Part shown: piece by piece, positions 27,601 to 36,530 of the stretch
Layout of the letters: each line of letters opens with the position of its first letter
Numbering within the stretch: position 1 is the first letter of the stretch
Assembly: GCF_004014875.1 (NCBI RefSeq)
Contig: NZ_CP034929.1
Coordinates: forward strand, 1,860,001 to 1,924,000
Direction: 5' to 3'
DNA: 64,000 nt
Origin: Nocardioides yefusunii
Lineage (GTDB): Bacteria; Actinomycetota; Actinomycetes; Propionibacteriales; Nocardioidaceae
Notes under the pieces: generated by a model
What the model was told of the DNA's origin: nothing
What the model saw: the letters and a program-made list of their open reading frames with translations, nothing else
Databases searched by the model: none
Position numbers and translations under genes: made by a program

Positions 27601-28706
27601 CGTTTCTTCCGTTCGAGAGTCAGGAGAGCGATCAGGTAGACGCCGCCGAGTGCGCCGGTCACGACACCCACGGCGTACTCACGTCCGGCGACAGCGTGCT
27701 GGGCCAGGAGGTCAGCGCCGAGGACGATGACCGCTCCGACCAGCGCCGAGCAGACGAGACCGGGGCTGCTGCGTCCGGCCAGACGTCGGGCGATCTGGGG
27801 TGCTGCGAGAGCCACGAAGGCGATGGGGCCGGTCAGTGCCACGGCGACGCTGACCAGTGCCACGCCGACGACGACGGCGACGCTGCGTACCCGGGTCACG
27901 TCGACGCCGGTGGCCCGGGCTGCTTCCTCGCCCACGACGAGCTGCTGCAGTCCGCGCGCGACCGGCGCCAGGCATCCGAGCAGCGCGAGGACGCACACGC
28001 CCGCCACCAGGACCTTGGGCCACAGCATCGTGGTGAGGCTGCCGGCCAGCCAGGTGGCCGCGATCTGCGCGGACTCCAACGAGGCGCGCACGACCAGCAG
28101 CGTGTTCAGCGCGGCCAGGGTGGCACCCACCCCCAGACCGACGAGCACCAGTTGCGGACCGCCCAGTCCGTCGCGTCCCACGAGAAGTCGGACGATCGCG
28201 GCGGTCGCTGCACCTCCCGCGAGCGCACCGATGCCGACGGCCGAGCCCGAGACGCCGAACACGATGATCTGGACCAAGGCGCCGGTTGCGGCACCAGTGG
28301 TGAAGCCGATGATGTCGGGGCTGCCCAGTGGGTTGCGAGTGACTCCCTGGAACAGGGCACCTGAGACCCCGAGCGCTGTCCCCACGACCACCGCCGCGAC
28401 AGCACGAGGAGCCCGCAGTTCGACGACGAAGTACCCGGCCAAGGGATCACTCGCACGCCCCACGAGCGCGGCGAGCACCTGGTCGGGGGCCACGGCGTAC
28501 TCGCCGGCTCCGAGTGCGACCGTGCCCAGGAAGGCCAGCGCCAGCACGCATCCCAGAGCGAGCACCAGCGATCGGCGTGCCACCAGCAGCGACCACGGTC
28601 TCCCCCGGGTCTCGCCGCGCCACCAGAGGGCATCGAGACGAGGACGGGACTCGACAGGGATCGGGTCGGACGGCCGGGGAACCGGCGGACGTTCGAGCGT
28701 GCTCAC
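27597..28706 (-). CDS. FecCD-type siderophore permease (second subunit, FepG-like)
   Basis: This 369-residue inner-membrane permease has about ten hydrophobic helices. The coupling-region sequence GALFQGVTRNPLGSPDIIGFTTGA is the FecCD signature. About 60 polar residues precede the first helix. The GTG start overlaps the previous permease stop. It forms a heterodimer with the neighbouring permease. Confidence 0.93.
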   Translation of the reverse strand: MSTLERPPVPRPSDPIPVESRPRLDALWWRGETRGRPWSLLVARRSLVLALGCVLALAFLGTVALGAGEYAVAPDQVLAALVGRASDPLAGYFVVELRAPRAVAAVVVGTALGVSGALFQGVTRNPLGSPDIIGFTTGAATGALVQIIVFGVSGSAVGIGALAGGAATAAIVRLLVGRDGLGGPQLVLVGLGVGATLAALNTLLVVRASLESAQIAATWLAGSLTTMLWPKVLVAGVCVLALLGCLAPVARGLQQLVVGEEAARATGVDVTRVRSVAVVVGVALVSVAVALTGPIAFVALAAPQIARRLAGRSSPGLVCSALVGAVIVLGADLLAQHAVAGREYAVGVVTGALGGVYLIALLTLERKKR

Positions 28707-29827
28707 AGCGACGCCACCCGTCCACGACGGACCACGGCCACGAAGACCGGCGCACCGATCAGCGCTGCCACGACACCGACCTGGGTCTCCTCCGGGGCGA
28801 TCACCACCCGGGCCAGACAGTCCGCGACCAGCACCCACACCGGCCCCAGCAGCAGCGAAAGGACGGCCACCCGACGGTGGTCGTGGCCCACCAGGGCACG
28901 AGCGAGCATCGGGGCCGCCAGACCCACGAACCCGATCGGGCCGGCCGCAGCCGTGGCACCTCCGGCCAGCAGCGTCACGGCGAGCAGCGACAGGGCTCGG
29001 ACCCGGCCGGGCCGGACGCCGAGTGCCTTCCCGGTCTCCTCCCCCATGCTGAGCGCGTTCAGGGACGGCCCCAGCGCGAGGGCGACGACGCCACCGACGA
29101 GCAGGAACGGTCCCACCGCGATGAGCACGTCCCAGCCCCGCCCCTCGACCGAACCCGCGACCCAGAACCGGAACTCGTTGAAGGCCTGCTGGTCACTGAG
29201 CACGAGCGCCTCGGTGACGGCAGCCAGAGCGGCACTCACGGTGACTCCCGCCAGCGCCAGGCGAGCCGGCGATCCGCTTCCAGCACGCTGCTGACCCGAG
29301 CCGCCGGCCAGCACGTGCACCCCGGCTCCGGCCACGGAAGCCCCCGCAAAGGCGAACCAGACCGTCGACCCCAGTCCGCTGCCGAATCCCAGGACCACGC
29401 CGAGCACCACGGCCAGCGATGCTCCGGCGTTGATCCCGAGGATCCCCGGATCGGCCAGAGGATTCCGGGTCAGGGCCTGCATCACGGCACCTGCCAGTGC
29501 CAGCGCCGCACCGACCGCGACCGCGACCGCCGTTCGCGGCAGCCGCAGTTCGTTCACGACCACCGACGCCTGCGTCCCGTCCGGGCTCAGCAGCACCTCC
29601 CCCACCCGTGCCGGCGCGATCGGATTGCTCCCGACGACGAGCGAGGCGGCACAGGCCAGGACGAGCAGCAACGCCGCACACGCCACGGACACCCTCCACC
29701 GGCGCACACCACGGCTGCCTCGGCGCCCGGGCGGCGTCGAGGACGACCGGTCCTGCTCAACGATGTGAGCGTCGTGGCGCTCAGCGGGGGGAGGAGTGGA
29801 GTCGTGCAGGCGGAGCAGCGAGTTCAC
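28703..29827 (-). CDS. FecCD-type siderophore permease (first subunit, FepD-like)
   Basis: This 374-residue polytopic permease has the FecCD hallmark GAVMQALTRNPLADPGILGINAGA and a C-terminal GFVGLAAPMLARALVG. The N-terminal 45 residues are polar and Arg/Pro-rich. The GTG at 29827 overlaps the stop of the surface-protein gene by GTGA. It pairs with the product of the next gene to make the membrane channel. Confidence 0.93.
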   Translation of the reverse strand: MNSLLRLHDSTPPPAERHDAHIVEQDRSSSTPPGRRGSRGVRRWRVSVACAALLLVLACAASLVVGSNPIAPARVGEVLLSPDGTQASVVVNELRLPRTAVAVAVGAALALAGAVMQALTRNPLADPGILGINAGASLAVVLGVVLGFGSGLGSTVWFAFAGASVAGAGVHVLAGGSGQQRAGSGSPARLALAGVTVSAALAAVTEALVLSDQQAFNEFRFWVAGSVEGRGWDVLIAVGPFLLVGGVVALALGPSLNALSMGEETGKALGVRPGRVRALSLLAVTLLAGGATAAAGPIGFVGLAAPMLARALVGHDHRRVAVLSLLLGPVWVLVADCLARVVIAPEETQVGVVAALIGAPVFVAVVRRGRVASL

Positions 29828-30846
29828 GCCCGCCGACCGAAGCGCAGCGCGGTCAGCAGAGCACCGCACAGCAGCAGGCTCACCGCCAGGATCCCGACTC
29901 CGATCCACGGGACGCGGGGGCCGTCGGCGTCGGCCGCGACGTTCTCGGCCGTTGCGGGAAGCGCGGGGATCCGCAGGGCCGCCGGCTCTCCGGCGACCGC
30001 CTCGCCGGCCGCAGCCGGGGCCGTGCCCGGCAGTTGTCCGGCGATGCCGTCAGTGGTGGACGTCCCGCCAGTGGCTGCACCCGAGCCCGCATCAGGAGCC
30101 GTGGCGTCGGTCCCAGCCGGCACACTGCCCTCTGCCGCACTGCTCTCTGCCGCACTGCCCGGGGAGCCTGCGGAGTCGGCGGCCCCGGAGGTTCCGGAGG
30201 TTCCTCCGCCCCCGGCACTGCCCTGACCGGATCCAGTCGTGCCCGTACTGCCCGAGCCGGTCGCTCCGGACCCGGACGCCGAGGACTGACCGGTGTTCGA
30301 GGAGCCCTGCGAGCCTGTCCCTGCCGAGCCAGCACCCTGCCCCTCCGCGGCGCCTGTACCGACGGAGTCGGATCCAGCGCCCGGCACGACGAAGTCGGTG
30401 TCGCCACGCAGCGAGTAGGGCTTCACGCCCAGGTAGTTGCCGTCGTCGTCGACCATCTCGGCCGAAGCCAGGAACCGCAGCCAGTGGCTGCCGGGCTGCA
30501 CGTCGGCGGGAAGTTCGAAGGAGCCGCGCACCGCGCCGTTCTCACCGACCTTCTGCTGGTGCACCACGCACGCACCGTGCTGGCCCTTGGCCGAGCAGAA
30601 CTCACCGTCGTCGATCTTCACGCTGACGATCTCACCGGCAGGGAAGCCGCTGATCGAGAAACTGAGGCGCTCACCTGCCCGCAGGGTCGACGGGCTCGCC
30701 GTCCCCTGGGTGCCACCTGTGTCAGGGCTGGCCCCACCGGGTGGAAGGGCCGAACTGCTGGGACCGAGGGCGAGCGTCGTCAGGGCGCAGGCCAGCACTC
30801 CCGCGGCCGCCGCCACCCGCTTCGTCTTCACCCGCTTCGTCTTCAC
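29824..30846 (-). CDS. Membrane-anchored surface protein of the siderophore operon (B)
   Basis: This 340-residue exported protein is of unknown family. A signal peptide is followed by a globular domain (about 45-160) containing LSFSISGFPAGEIVSVKIDDGE and a Cys pair. Then comes a Gly/Ser/Thr/Ala-rich stalk of about 130 residues and a C-terminal membrane helix (VGILAVSLLLCGALL) with an RFGRR stop-transfer. The N terminus contains a tandem 15-base repeat (VKTKR twice). The GTG start overlaps the preceding gene. The globular domain resembles those at 30843 and 46772. It probably stands on the cell surface to receive a ferric siderophore or haem; that function is inferred from context only. Confidence 0.75.
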   Translation of the reverse strand: MKTKRVKTKRVAAAAGVLACALTTLALGPSSSALPPGGASPDTGGTQGTASPSTLRAGERLSFSISGFPAGEIVSVKIDDGEFCSAKGQHGACVVHQQKVGENGAVRGSFELPADVQPGSHWLRFLASAEMVDDDGNYLGVKPYSLRGDTDFVVPGAGSDSVGTGAAEGQGAGSAGTGSQGSSNTGQSSASGSGATGSGSTGTTGSGQGSAGGGGTSGTSGAADSAGSPGSAAESSAAEGSVPAGTDATAPDAGSGAATGGTSTTDGIAGQLPGTAPAAAGEAVAGEPAALRIPALPATAENVAADADGPRVPWIGVGILAVSLLLCGALLTALRFGRRA

Positions 30847-32489
30847 AGGGCACCGCCACGGCGCTTGGCGCGAGTGAGCCGCGTACCGAAGGTGACGCCG
30901 GCCAGCAGCGTGACGCCGACACCGCCGAGCAGCACGTCCCGCTGCGCGAGGCGCGGGTCGCCGAGGTTGTCGTTGACCGAGCGCAGCCCCTGAGGGTTGC
31001 GCCCCTGGAGGTCGACGCCGGTCCATCCGACCGCCACGCCTGCTGCGGTCTGGAACGAGAACCGGTAGCCACCGTCGGTGAGGTCACGGAGATCGAGGAA
31101 GGCCTTGCCGTCACCTCCCGGAACCACCCAACCGGCAGGCACCTGGACGCCGACCTTGTCGAGGACGTGGACGAAGACCTCGCCCTGTCCGGCACCGAAG
31201 CTCACGACGAGGGTGTCGCCGTCGAGTTCAGAGCGGATCTCGGCGGTCTCCGGCATCGAGGACCACCCGCGGTACACCGACGGCATCGTGGCGGGACGCT
31301 CTGCGGCCACCGGGAGCAGCGGTACTCCCTCGGCTGCGACGTCGTCGCCCTCGGGCACCGAGGTCGGCATCGGCACGTCCGGGGTGGGGAGCAGCGGAAC
31401 AGTGGGGTCGACGGGGGTGACGGGGACGTACGGCGCGGGAACGTAGGGCGCGGGAACGTAGGGCGCCGGGACGGTCACGGGAGGAAGGACGGGGTCAGGA
31501 GCGGGCGGATCGACGGAGTCCTTCCCGGGCTTCTTGCCCGGTTCCTTGCCGGGCTTCTTGCCCGGTTCCTTGCCCGGGTCCTTGCCCGGGTCCTTGCCCG
31601 GGTCCTTGCACGGCTGCTTCGGGAAGGTCACCGAGGTCCATCCGAGGAGTTCACCGACGACGCCCGCATTGCCGTTCTGCAACACCACACGGTGCGTGCC
31701 CTCCACCTTCAGCCCGTCGAGGGGCAACGTGACGACACCACCCTCGCCGAGCTGGAGCCACTCGGTCCACGGGTTGCTCGGCGAGCCGTCGTCGAGCATG
31801 AGCGAGGCGTAGACCCAGTCGTCCTTCTTGCCCAGCGGCACGGTCAGCACGAGGCGCTTGCCCAGTTCGGCGGTGAAGGCGCCCTTGGTCTCCGGGGTCA
31901 GGTCGTCCGCGGCCAGCACCTCCGGCGGCGCTACGGGCCGGTGCTCGCCGACGGTGAACTCGTCGGAGACGACGGTCCGGGCGGTGTCGCCCTCCTTGAC
32001 GGACCCGGTCAGGCCACGCAACGTGTGCGTCCCGTCGACGAACGCCGGGGTCGAGGTGAGGTCGGTGCCGTCGGGCAGCGGCACGTCGGCGACGAACGTG
32101 CCGTCCGCAGCGTCGGCCTCGACGACGAACCAGATCGTGCGGTTGGTGTGGATCGTGTCGTCGAGACGGCTGTACGCACCGTCGTCGATCTTCAGTGCCA
32201 CCTTGGAGCCACCGTCGGTGGGGTGGCAGAACCCTGCACCCGTGACGGTGACGGTGCCACCACGAGGCACCACGCTCGGTGCGATGCTCAGCGACGGCTT
32301 GGCCTGGGTGGGCACGCAGGGTGTGACGGCATGGCCGGCGGGGCTGAGGAGGATCCCGGCTCCGAGGGCACCGGAGGTGACCATCAGTCCGCCGACCGCA
32401 GCGGTCGCGAGGCCGCGCGCAGCACGACGCCGGAGCCCACTTCTGGGGGCCTTCGTCCGGGCCGGAACATACGTGGAACTGGAGGTCAC
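30843..32489 (-). CDS. Membrane-anchored surface protein of the siderophore operon (A)
   Basis: This 548-residue exported protein is of unknown function. After a twin-arginine-rich but probably Sec-type signal, two Ig-like regions follow; the first contains GGTVTVTGAGFCHPTDGG and VALKIDDGAYS. A linker of PGK(D/E/K) repeats and a PAPYV triplet repeat separates a C-terminal globular domain (about 390-500). A final hydrophobic helix (VLLGGVGVTLLAGVTFG) is followed by basic residues. The GTG start overlaps the lipoprotein gene (GTGA), with AAGGAG upstream. Its place between binding protein and permeases suggests a surface receptor for the imported iron compound. Confidence 0.75.
   Translation of the reverse strand: MTSSSTYVPARTKAPRSGLRRRAARGLATAAVGGLMVTSGALGAGILLSPAGHAVTPCVPTQAKPSLSIAPSVVPRGGTVTVTGAGFCHPTDGGSKVALKIDDGAYSRLDDTIHTNRTIWFVVEADAADGTFVADVPLPDGTDLTSTPAFVDGTHTLRGLTGSVKEGDTARTVVSDEFTVGEHRPVAPPEVLAADDLTPETKGAFTAELGKRLVLTVPLGKKDDWVYASLMLDDGSPSNPWTEWLQLGEGGVVTLPLDGLKVEGTHRVVLQNGNAGVVGELLGWTSVTFPKQPCKDPGKDPGKDPGKEPGKKPGKEPGKKPGKDSVDPPAPDPVLPPVTVPAPYVPAPYVPAPYVPVTPVDPTVPLLPTPDVPMPTSVPEGDDVAAEGVPLLPVAAERPATMPSVYRGWSSMPETAEIRSELDGDTLVVSFGAGQGEVFVHVLDKVGVQVPAGWVVPGGDGKAFLDLRDLTDGGYRFSFQTAAGVAVGWTGVDLQGRNPQGLRSVNDNLGDPRLAQRDVLLGGVGVTLLAGVTFGTRLTRAKRRGGAL
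31518..31609 (-). repeat. Short tandem repeats encoding the PGK linker
   Basis: Units of 12 bases (CTTGCCCGGGTC and variants) repeat about seven times in frame and encode Pro-Gly-Lys-Asp/Glu/Lys. This makes an extended, positively charged spacer and is prone to slippage. Confidence 0.85.
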
Positions 32490-33556
32490 GAGAGGTTCTC
32501 CTTCACCGAGTCGACGAGTCCGCGCATGAGCAGCGGGCCTCCGGTGGACGTCCACAGGGACCCGTCCACGACGTACACCTGGTCGTTCCTGACTGCTGCG
32601 AGCGTGGAGAAGCCGGGCACTTCACGGGCGTCGGCCAGGGCCGCGCGGGCACTCTCTGCGTCGCTGGCGCCGCCTGCGTCCCGGTTCCCCTCCGACGCTC
32701 CGCCGAGGGTTCCGAAGAACATGTGGTCGGCGTCGATCTCGGCGAGGTTCTCCAAGGACACCGGCTCACTGTGCCCGCGTCCTCGGCGATCCTGGCCGGC
32801 GGGTCGGGCGAGTCCGAGGTCCTCCAGCGCCATCCCGGCGGGCAGTTCCTTGAGGATCACCGAGGCCGAACCTCCCTGCCAACGCACGATCGAGAACGTC
32901 TCGTCGGCCTGGTCGGTGAGCGTGGCGGCCACGTCGCGCACGTGGGCGTCGTAGTCGTCCTGGACGGTCTCGCCGGCCTCGACCTGGTTGAGGGCCAGGG
33001 CGACCTGACCAAAGGTGGCCCGCCAACTCCCGCCGGCGTACCCGGCGTAGTAGGTGGGAGCGATCTTGCGCAGCACTCCCATCACCTCGGCGTTGTTGAT
33101 GCTGGTGCCGTCCACGAGGATCAGGTCGGGGTCGGCAGTCGCGATGGCCTCGTAGTCGGGGTTCGCGATGGTGCCGAGGACCGGGATCTCGGCTGCGGCG
33201 TCTCCCAGGTAGGCGGGTGCCGCCGACTGGCCACGACCGGCGACGGTGCCGACCGGCGTGATACCCAGCGCCAGGGCTCCATCGAGCGTCGGCTCGCTCA
33301 GGGTGACCACACGCTGCGGTTCCACCGGGACGTCCATGCGGGTGCCCTCCACGTCGGTGACCTCACGGGTGGGGGCGTCCTGGGCTTCCTCCGACCCTGC
33401 TGCACAACCGCTGAGCAACGACGACCCCACGAGGAGAGTCGCAGCCAGGGCGATCAGGTGTCGACGGGTGCTCCCGCCCGCAGAATGACCCCCGCTGGGC
33501 ACGATCGGGGACTGCTGGCGTCGGGGCTGGCCTGCTCGGCCGGACTGGATCTTCAC
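32486..33556 (-). CDS. Iron-siderophore ABC transporter substrate-binding lipoprotein
   Basis: This 356-residue class III (helical-backbone) binding protein of the FepB/FhuD/BtuF type has a lipobox LLSGC with C51 after an unusually long basic leader. Recognisable blocks are PQRVVTLSEPTLDGALALGITPVG, NPDYEAIATADPDLILV, and VYVVDGSLWTSTGGPLL at the C terminus. It delivers the ferric chelate to the permeases. First gene of the seven-gene operon; the GTG start follows GGAGGG, and the iron box lies 35 bases upstream. Confidence 0.92.
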   Translation of the reverse strand: MKIQSGRAGQPRRQQSPIVPSGGHSAGGSTRRHLIALAATLLVGSSLLSGCAAGSEEAQDAPTREVTDVEGTRMDVPVEPQRVVTLSEPTLDGALALGITPVGTVAGRGQSAAPAYLGDAAAEIPVLGTIANPDYEAIATADPDLILVDGTSINNAEVMGVLRKIAPTYYAGYAGGSWRATFGQVALALNQVEAGETVQDDYDAHVRDVAATLTDQADETFSIVRWQGGSASVILKELPAGMALEDLGLARPAGQDRRGRGHSEPVSLENLAEIDADHMFFGTLGGASEGNRDAGGASDAESARAALADAREVPGFSTLAAVRNDQVYVVDGSLWTSTGGPLLMRGLVDSVKENLS

Positions 33557-33590
33557 GTGGCCCTCCAGGACTCACAGCGTCGGACGTTAG

Positions 33591-33609
33591 TTAGGCAAGG
33601 CGACCCTAA
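33591..33609 (-). promoter_or_regulatory. DtxR/IdeR iron box of the siderophore operon
   Basis: TTAGGCAAGGCGACCCTAA matches the IdeR/DtxR consensus TTAGGTTAGGCTAACCTAA at 15 of 19 positions, including all of TTAGG, GGC and CCTAA. It sits 35 bases before the lipoprotein start, so iron-bound repressor should block this operon. The rest of the 353-base gap 33557-33909 holds only the terminator at 33841; I see nothing else in it. Confidence 0.85.
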
Positions 33610-33840
33610 CATTGATCAGATCAAGGCGTCGGCGGGGATCGCCGCCCCCTCGGAACTGCTCATCCACGCACAACCCAGGCGCACACCGCTCCTCGCTCCG
33701 CCACCACGGAGCTCGCACCTCGCCCTGTAGGCGCCATCCGTCGAGTCCGGGAGACCTACCGCCCAGGCACCTTCGGGGTGACGCTCTCCCGGACCACTCG
33801 AGTGGAGGCCAGGGCGAGGACGCAAGCCCCGAAATGCAGC

Positions 33841-33867
33841 GAGGCCGCAGTACATGACTGCGGCCTC
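33841..33867 (-). terminator. Hairpin terminator of the small membrane-protein gene
   Basis: GAGGCCGCAGT-ACATG-ACTGCGGCCTC, a perfect 11-base stem flanked by CCCC/GGGG that can extend it, 43 bases past the stop. Confidence 0.8.
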
Positions 33868-33909
33868 GGGGTCAGCGGAGCTCACGCTCCGACCTGCAGG
33901 GAGATGGGA

Positions 33910-34170
33910 TCAGCGGCGACGCTCCACCGGACGGAGCACGTAGTTGAGCGCCGTGACCCACGTGGCCGCGACGGCGGCCAGGACGGCGATGCCCAGGATC
34001 CGCTCGAACGAGCTGGTCGGCCAGAGTGCGAACGCGAGTCCGAATCCGGTGCCACCCAGGGTCACCGCCACCACCATCATGATGTGCATCGAGTGGGTCG
34101 CCCACGCGATCGGAGGGCGCGGGACGCGGCCGGGCTTCGCGGGCGGAACAGGAGGGGTCGACTTCGCCAT
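33910..34170 (-). CDS. Small two-helix membrane protein
   Basis: This 86-residue protein is of unknown function. A proline-rich N terminus (STPPVPPAKPGRVPRPP) precedes two hydrophobic helices (MMVVAVTLGGTGFGLAFALW and LGIAVLAAVAATWVTALNYV) and a basic tail VERRR, giving an N-in/C-in topology. The ATG at 34170 follows GGGGG. It is divergent from the Pst-like operon across 213 bases, and a regulatory link is possible but not shown. Confidence 0.65.
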   Translation of the reverse strand: MAKSTPPVPPAKPGRVPRPPIAWATHSMHIMMVVAVTLGGTGFGLAFALWPTSSFERILGIAVLAAVAATWVTALNYVLRPVERRR

Positions 34171-34383
34171 TCCCCCAGTCTCCCAGACGCACGACATCGA
34201 TCCCCATGCGCACGCCGAGACCAGTGCGCCCTGCAATGCGCCACCACGCGCGTCCAGACCACCGCGCTTCCATGCCTGCAACTTTCCGAAATACCTTTCC
34301 TTAGGGATTTGCTTAAGTTTATCTTTCTGGTCGACTTGCTCCACGAATCTTTGTGCACCACCCAGCGACCAGCAGGAGTCCCG

Positions 34384-35424
34384 GTGACCGCCCCGCAGAC
34401 GAAGCGCACCACGCTCCCCGAGCGTCCCCAGGGCGAGGTGGACGTACCGCGCACGCTGACGGTGCGCAACACCGTCGAAGACCAACTCTTCGTCGCCGGA
34501 TTCCGGTCCGTCGGCCTTCTGGTGCTCCTGATCGTGTCCGCGATCGGCGTCTTCCTCGGCTCCCAGTCCGTCCCGACACTGCAGCACTACGGTCTCGACT
34601 TCTTCACCGAGTTCCGCTGGCTCCCCAGCCAGGACATCATCGGCATCGCAGCCGTCGTCGTGGGCACGATCCAGGTTGCTCTCGTCGCCCTGCTCATCGC
34701 CGTCCCGCTCTCGGTGCTCACCGCACTGTTCATCACCGACTGGGCGCCCGCGCGCTGGCGCACGAGCCTGGTCCGCCTCGTCGACCTGATGGCAGCCGTC
34801 CCCGGCATCGTCTTCGGCCTCTGGGTCCTCTTCACCGTGCAGCCGCACGCAACCGTCGTGGCGCACTGGCTGAGCAAGCACTTCGGCTGGTTCCCGCTCT
34901 TCCACGTCCGCACCGACGTCGACTTCCCGATCTGGAACCAGGCGCCGGGGTACCCCTCCTACGCCGGAAGCGCGTTCATCGCCGCGATCGCCGTCGCCAT
35001 GATGATCTTCCCGATGGCCACCTCGGTGATGCGCGAGGTCTTCTCCGAGGCCCCCGCCGGCGAGAAGGAGGCCGCGCTCGCCCTCGGTGCCACCCGCTGG
35101 TCGATGGTGCGCACCGTCGTCCTGCCCTTCGGACGCAGCGGCATCGTCGGCGGCACCATGCTGGCCCTGGGCCGCGCGCTGGGCGAGACCATCTCGGTGG
35201 TCCTGGTGATCTCCCAGGCCTTCGAGATCAAGCCCTACGTGCTGGAGTCCGGCACCGCGACGATCTCCTCGCTGATCGCCTCCAGCTTCAAGGAGGCCAC
35301 GCCGGCCCAGTTGTCCGCGCTGCTCACCGCCGGCTTCGTGCTCTTCTGCATGACCCTGCTGGTGAACAGCCTCGCCGCGGTGATCGTCTCCCGCTCGCGT
35401 GGCAGTGAGGTGACCGAACTGTGA
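34384..35424 (+). CDS. pstC: Pst-type ABC transporter permease PstC
   Basis: This 346-residue membrane subunit has six hydrophobic helices and the cytoplasmic EAA loop EKEAALALGATRWSMVRTVVLP, which contacts the ATPase. The N-terminal 40 residues are polar. The GTG at 34384 is set by CAGGAG at 8 bases; a longer in-frame opening upstream has no coding character. Upstream (34171-34383) is AT-richer than its surroundings and probably holds the operon promoter. I could not find PHO-box-like GTTCACC direct repeats. It overlaps pstA by GTGA. Confidence 0.9.
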   Translation: MTAPQTKRTTLPERPQGEVDVPRTLTVRNTVEDQLFVAGFRSVGLLVLLIVSAIGVFLGSQSVPTLQHYGLDFFTEFRWLPSQDIIGIAAVVVGTIQVALVALLIAVPLSVLTALFITDWAPARWRTSLVRLVDLMAAVPGIVFGLWVLFTVQPHATVVAHWLSKHFGWFPLFHVRTDVDFPIWNQAPGYPSYAGSAFIAAIAVAMMIFPMATSVMREVFSEAPAGEKEAALALGATRWSMVRTVVLPFGRSGIVGGTMLALGRALGETISVVLVISQAFEIKPYVLESGTATISSLIASSFKEATPAQLSALLTAGFVLFCMTLLVNSLAAVIVSRSRGSEVTEL

Positions 35425-36530
35425 GCACCACCCTGCCTCCGAGCCGCCCCGAGACCGTCACCGCGCTCACCGCTGTGGCCACGCCGCAACGCGAGGTCCT
35501 GCGCCGCACCGACGGCCGCACCTCCGAGGACCGGTTCGCACTCCTGGGCTCGCTGGCCGCGAGCCTGGCGCTGACCTGGCTCCTGGGCACCAAGATCTTC
35601 GCCGTCTCGGGCGGCGTCGCGTTCACCGGCCTCTGGTACCTGGTCCTGCTGACCGTCTACGCGGCGGTGAGTGCACTCACCCAGCCCCGGCACGTGGTCA
35701 AGGACCGCCTGGCCTCCACCGCAGTGGTCGGCGCCCCGCTCCTGGTCGGGCTCGCCCTGCTCAGCACCGTCGTCGTCACCGTCATGCACGGTCTGCCGGC
35801 GCTGACCCACCTCAACTTCTACACCCACGACATGGCCGGCGTGCGCCCAGACGATCCGTTCACCAGGGGCGGGATCCTGCACGCCCTGGTGGGCACGCTG
35901 ATCGAGGTCGGGATCGCGGTCGCCATCGCGATGCCGCTGGGCGTCGCCGCCGCCGTCTACATCTGCGAGGTCGGGGGACGAGGCGCACGCCTGGTCCGGA
36001 TGGTCGTCGAGGCAATGACCGCACTCCCCTCGATCGTCGCCGGCCTCTTCGTCTACACCGTCTGCCTGGTCCACCTCGGCATGCCGGCCAGCGGACTCTC
36101 CGCCGCGCTCGCGCTGGCGGTGATGGCACTACCGATCATGGCCCGCGCCAGCTGCGTCATCTTCAGCGTCGTTCCCGGCGGGCTGCGCGAGGCGTCCTAC
36201 GCGCTCGGCGCGACCCGCTGGCAGACGGTGCGCAAGGTGGTTCTGCCGACCGCCCGCGCCGGTCTCGCCACCGCCCTGATCCTCGGCATGGCCCGGGCCA
36301 TCGGCGAGACCGCTCCGGTGCTGCTCACCTCTGGCGCATCCACCTACTTCAACGCCAACCCGCTCGACGAACCGATGAACTCACTGCCGCTCTACATCTA
36401 CGCCGCCGTCACCTCCGGCAGCCCACAGATGGAGCAGCGCGCCTACGCCGCTGCCGCGGTCCTCCTCGTCGTCGTGCTGCTGATGTTCGTGATCGCCCGG
36501 CTCGTGGCCGGCGGAAGGAAGTCCCGATGA
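35421..36530 (+). CDS. pstA: Pst-type ABC transporter permease PstA
   Basis: This 369-residue permease, longer than typical PstA (about 290-300), has an extra N-terminal pair of helices (LLGSLAASLALTWLLG, LWYLVLLTVYAAVSAL) before the conserved six. The EAA loop is LREASYALGATRWQTVRKVVLP, and ARAIGETAPVLLTSGAS is characteristic. The GTG overlaps the pstC stop; its own stop overlaps the next ATG (ATGA). It heterodimerises with PstC. Confidence 0.9.
   Translation: MSTTLPPSRPETVTALTAVATPQREVLRRTDGRTSEDRFALLGSLAASLALTWLLGTKIFAVSGGVAFTGLWYLVLLTVYAAVSALTQPRHVVKDRLASTAVVGAPLLVGLALLSTVVVTVMHGLPALTHLNFYTHDMAGVRPDDPFTRGGILHALVGTLIEVGIAVAIAMPLGVAAAVYICEVGGRGARLVRMVVEAMTALPSIVAGLFVYTVCLVHLGMPASGLSAALALAVMALPIMARASCVIFSVVPGGLREASYALGATRWQTVRKVVLPTARAGLATALILGMARAIGETAPVLLTSGASTYFNANPLDEPMNSLPLYIYAAVTSGSPQMEQRAYAAAAVLLVVVLLMFVIARLVAGGRKSR

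Noticed and set aside
31518..31609. CRISPR-like short repeats
   Set aside because: Units are about 12 bases, in frame and without spacers; they encode a PGK linker.
34290..34330. Iron box or PHO box upstream of pstC
   Set aside because: CTTAGGG has only one iron-box half-site without GGC and CCTAA, and there are no GTTCACC-type direct repeats; I cannot support either.
34171..34905. Extension of the small membrane-protein frame into pstC on the opposite strand
   Set aside because: The part beyond 34170 is antisense to pstC; the ATG at 34170 has a ribosome site and starts a sensible 86-residue protein.
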